Assembly (NCBI GenBank): GCA_045579745.1
Contig: JAZNMQ010000047.1
Coordinates: 1-8,652 of the forward strand
Direction: 5' to 3'
DNA: 8,652 bases
Source of the DNA: Flemingiibacterium sp045579745
GTDB taxonomy: Bacteria; Bacillota; Clostridia; Oscillospirales; CAG-272
The notes beneath the pieces are model-generated. The model saw only the letters and a list, made by a program, of their open reading frames with translations. It was not told the origin of the DNA and ran no database searches. Shown here piece after piece: positions 7,749 through 8,652 of this stretch (positions are counted from its first letter, which is position 1; each line of letters starts with the position of its first letter). The position numbers were made by a program, and so were the translations under genes.

Positions 7749-8652
7749 TTATTCATTTAGATCAATCCACAAAGCGGGGCGGACAGCAATATTAACGAGG
7801 TCGACACGGTCGCCGTACTCATCGACGTCGCCGCCAGTGAAGACATAGGCGGCATAAGACTGACCATTACCGGGCGACCGCAGCCACCACCAGCAGTTGC
7901 CGGTGGAGCTATTAACATGCGCTCCACCTGAAACTGCATAATCCGTTGGCTCACACTGTCTTGCGGAGCTGAAATATTTATTTGCTTCCGGGATGCTTAA
8001 TAAGAACACTTGATCATGCGTTGCATTGCCGGGATTTGTACTGTAGTCGGGATTTTTATCTGCCGACACCGTAACGGTAGGAATCATAGCCTTTTCATCG
8101 GCAGAAAATGCCGCATTGATAAAATCATTGTTCAGCCACTTACGAAGTGTGCAGGTTCCCCAAGTAACGTCCGTATAGCTTGTGTTGTATTGTTTGCAAT
8201 CAAGAGCGTATTTGCTGATAACAAGTGCTTTACCATCTTTCACTTCAAGGACAAGCCATTCAATATCTTCCTTGCCGTTTGAGGTGTTGTTATCCTGCTC
8301 GTATGCACCAAAAAGCACATAATCTCCAGCCTTGGCAACCTTCAGTTTTTCAACCTTGTACTTATCATAAATAGAGTTAGCTTTGTCTTCACTGTCCTTA
8401 TATCCGTCTAACGATACTAAAGCCTCATATGCCTCAATGACATTTCCTGCATCCATCAATGCGATTGCATCGTTGTATTTTTTATTAGGGATAATAACCG
8501 TGTTCAAAACGATAAAAAAAGCAATAATAGCACAAACGATAGGTGTTGTAATAATAGCTATCTTCTTGTTTCGTTTTGCTCTCTTTTCAGCTTCAATACG
8601 CGCGATCTCAGCGAGGCGCTCCTTTTCCAAACGGGCTGCTTCGGCTTGTGCC
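7749..8652 (-). CDS. Single-pass membrane protein with C-terminal DUF6273 (C-type-lectin/FGE-like) domain, 5' end cut by window
   Basis: About 300 residues are visible, and the frame stays open to the window edge. A TTG at 8630 has no ribosome site, so the true start is outside. In order: a charged Ala/Glu/Arg coiled-coil-like segment, a basic KRAKRNKK stop, one membrane helix (IAIITTPIVCAIIAFFIVL), a TPR-like segment ending LDGYKDSEDKA, then DUF6273. DUF6273 hallmarks are GDYVLFGAYEQD, IEWLVLEV, TLRKWLN, AFSADEK, VFLLS, WWWLRSPG and AVRPALWIDL. The basic residues before the helix predict an inside N-terminus and an external DUF6273 domain. The family has no enzymatic assignment I can rely on, and the end resembles the C-type lectin fold used for ligand display. 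Its last part has the codon pattern of a retroelement-diversified variable region (separate entry). The unseen N-terminus could carry a zinc ribbon, kinase or other cytoplasmic domain. Confidence 0.88.
   Translation of the reverse strand, partial: AQAEAARLEKERLAEIARIEAEKRAKRNKKIAIITTPIVCAIIAFFIVLNTVIIPNKKYNDAIALMDAGNVIEAYEALVSLDGYKDSEDKANSIYDKYKVEKLKVAKAGDYVLFGAYEQDNNTSNGKEDIEWLVLEVKDGKALVISKYALDCKQYNTSYTDVTWGTCTLRKWLNNDFINAAFSADEKAMIPTVTVSADKNPDYSTNPGNATHDQVFLLSIPEANKYFSSARQCEPTDYAVSGGAHVNSSTGNCWWWLRSPGNGQSYAAYVFTGGDVDEYGDRVDLVNIAVRPALWIDLNE
7767..7871 (-). other. Putative DGR variable region with A-free initiation end in the DUF6273 gene
   Basis: After the fixed WWWLRSPG, the codons read as fixed positions (Q, AA, V, G, V, G, V, then AVRPALW) separated by unrelated residues: N, G; S, Y; Y; F, T, G; D; D, E, Y; D, R; D, L, V, N, I. 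Almost every variable codon ends in C or T (AAT, GGT, TCT, TAT, TTC, ACT, GAC, GAT, TAC, CGT, CTC, GTT). This is what random replacement of A in AAC/AAT template codons yields; the one exception is GAG at 7820-7818. From AAT (7868) to TTG (7770), 30 of 33 codons end in C or T. The next 21 bases, 7787-7767, contain no A, as expected of an immutable initiation end. DGR variable regions typically sit at the 3' end of C-type-lectin-fold genes. No template or reverse transcriptase is in the window. Confidence 0.6.

Noticed and set aside
8628..8630. TTG at 8630 as the start of the DUF6273 protein
   Set aside because: No ribosome site precedes it, and the open frame with the same Ala/Glu/Arg-rich composition continues to the window edge, so the gene is simply cut.

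Overview
The window holds four genes, all on the minus strand, so the biological reading order runs from high to low coordinates. The gene families point to a low-to-mid GC Clostridia-type Firmicute, probably gut-associated. The evidence is a DUF6273 membrane protein, a Hanks-type kinase with a BspA-like leucine-rich ectodomain, and a Firmicutes-style (T7SSb) type VII secretion ATPase of EssC type followed by a YukD/EsaB ubiquitin-like protein. No species can be named from the sequence.

Layout in transcription order: (1) 8652-7749, the 3' part of a single-pass membrane protein ending in a DUF6273 domain, cut by the window edge; (2) 7748-7628, a 121-base spacer with a plausible promoter; (3) 7627-4820, a transmembrane Ser/Thr kinase of 935 residues; (4) 4800-256, an FHA-FHA-2TM-FtsK/SpoIIIE ATPase of 1514 residues (essC); (5) 254-1, a YukD/EsaB-like protein cut by the other edge. 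Genes 3 to 5 are tightly packed (19-base and 1-base gaps), each with a good ribosome binding site, so they look like one operon. No stretch over 300 bases lacks a gene. I see no tRNA, rRNA, CRISPR array, insertion sequence, WXG100 substrate or reverse transcriptase.

The strongest unexpected signal is at the C-terminus of the DUF6273 protein. Its last ~35 codons have the anatomy of a diversity-generating retroelement (DGR) variable region. A fixed scaffold (WWWLRSPG, then AA, V, G, V, G, V, then AVRPALW) alternates with unrelated residues, and nearly all of those residues are written with codons ending in C or T. That is what adenine mutagenesis of an AAC/AAT-rich template produces. A 21-base tract without any A follows, as expected of the fixed initiation end. 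The reverse transcriptase and template would have to lie outside the window.

Working model (inference): a cell-surface sensor with a retroelement-diversified lectin-like fold and a kinase with a leucine-rich ectodomain report surface contact to the cytoplasm. The kinase may act on the secretion ATPase through its FHA domains, giving a signal-gated type VII secretion system with a hypervariable sensor.
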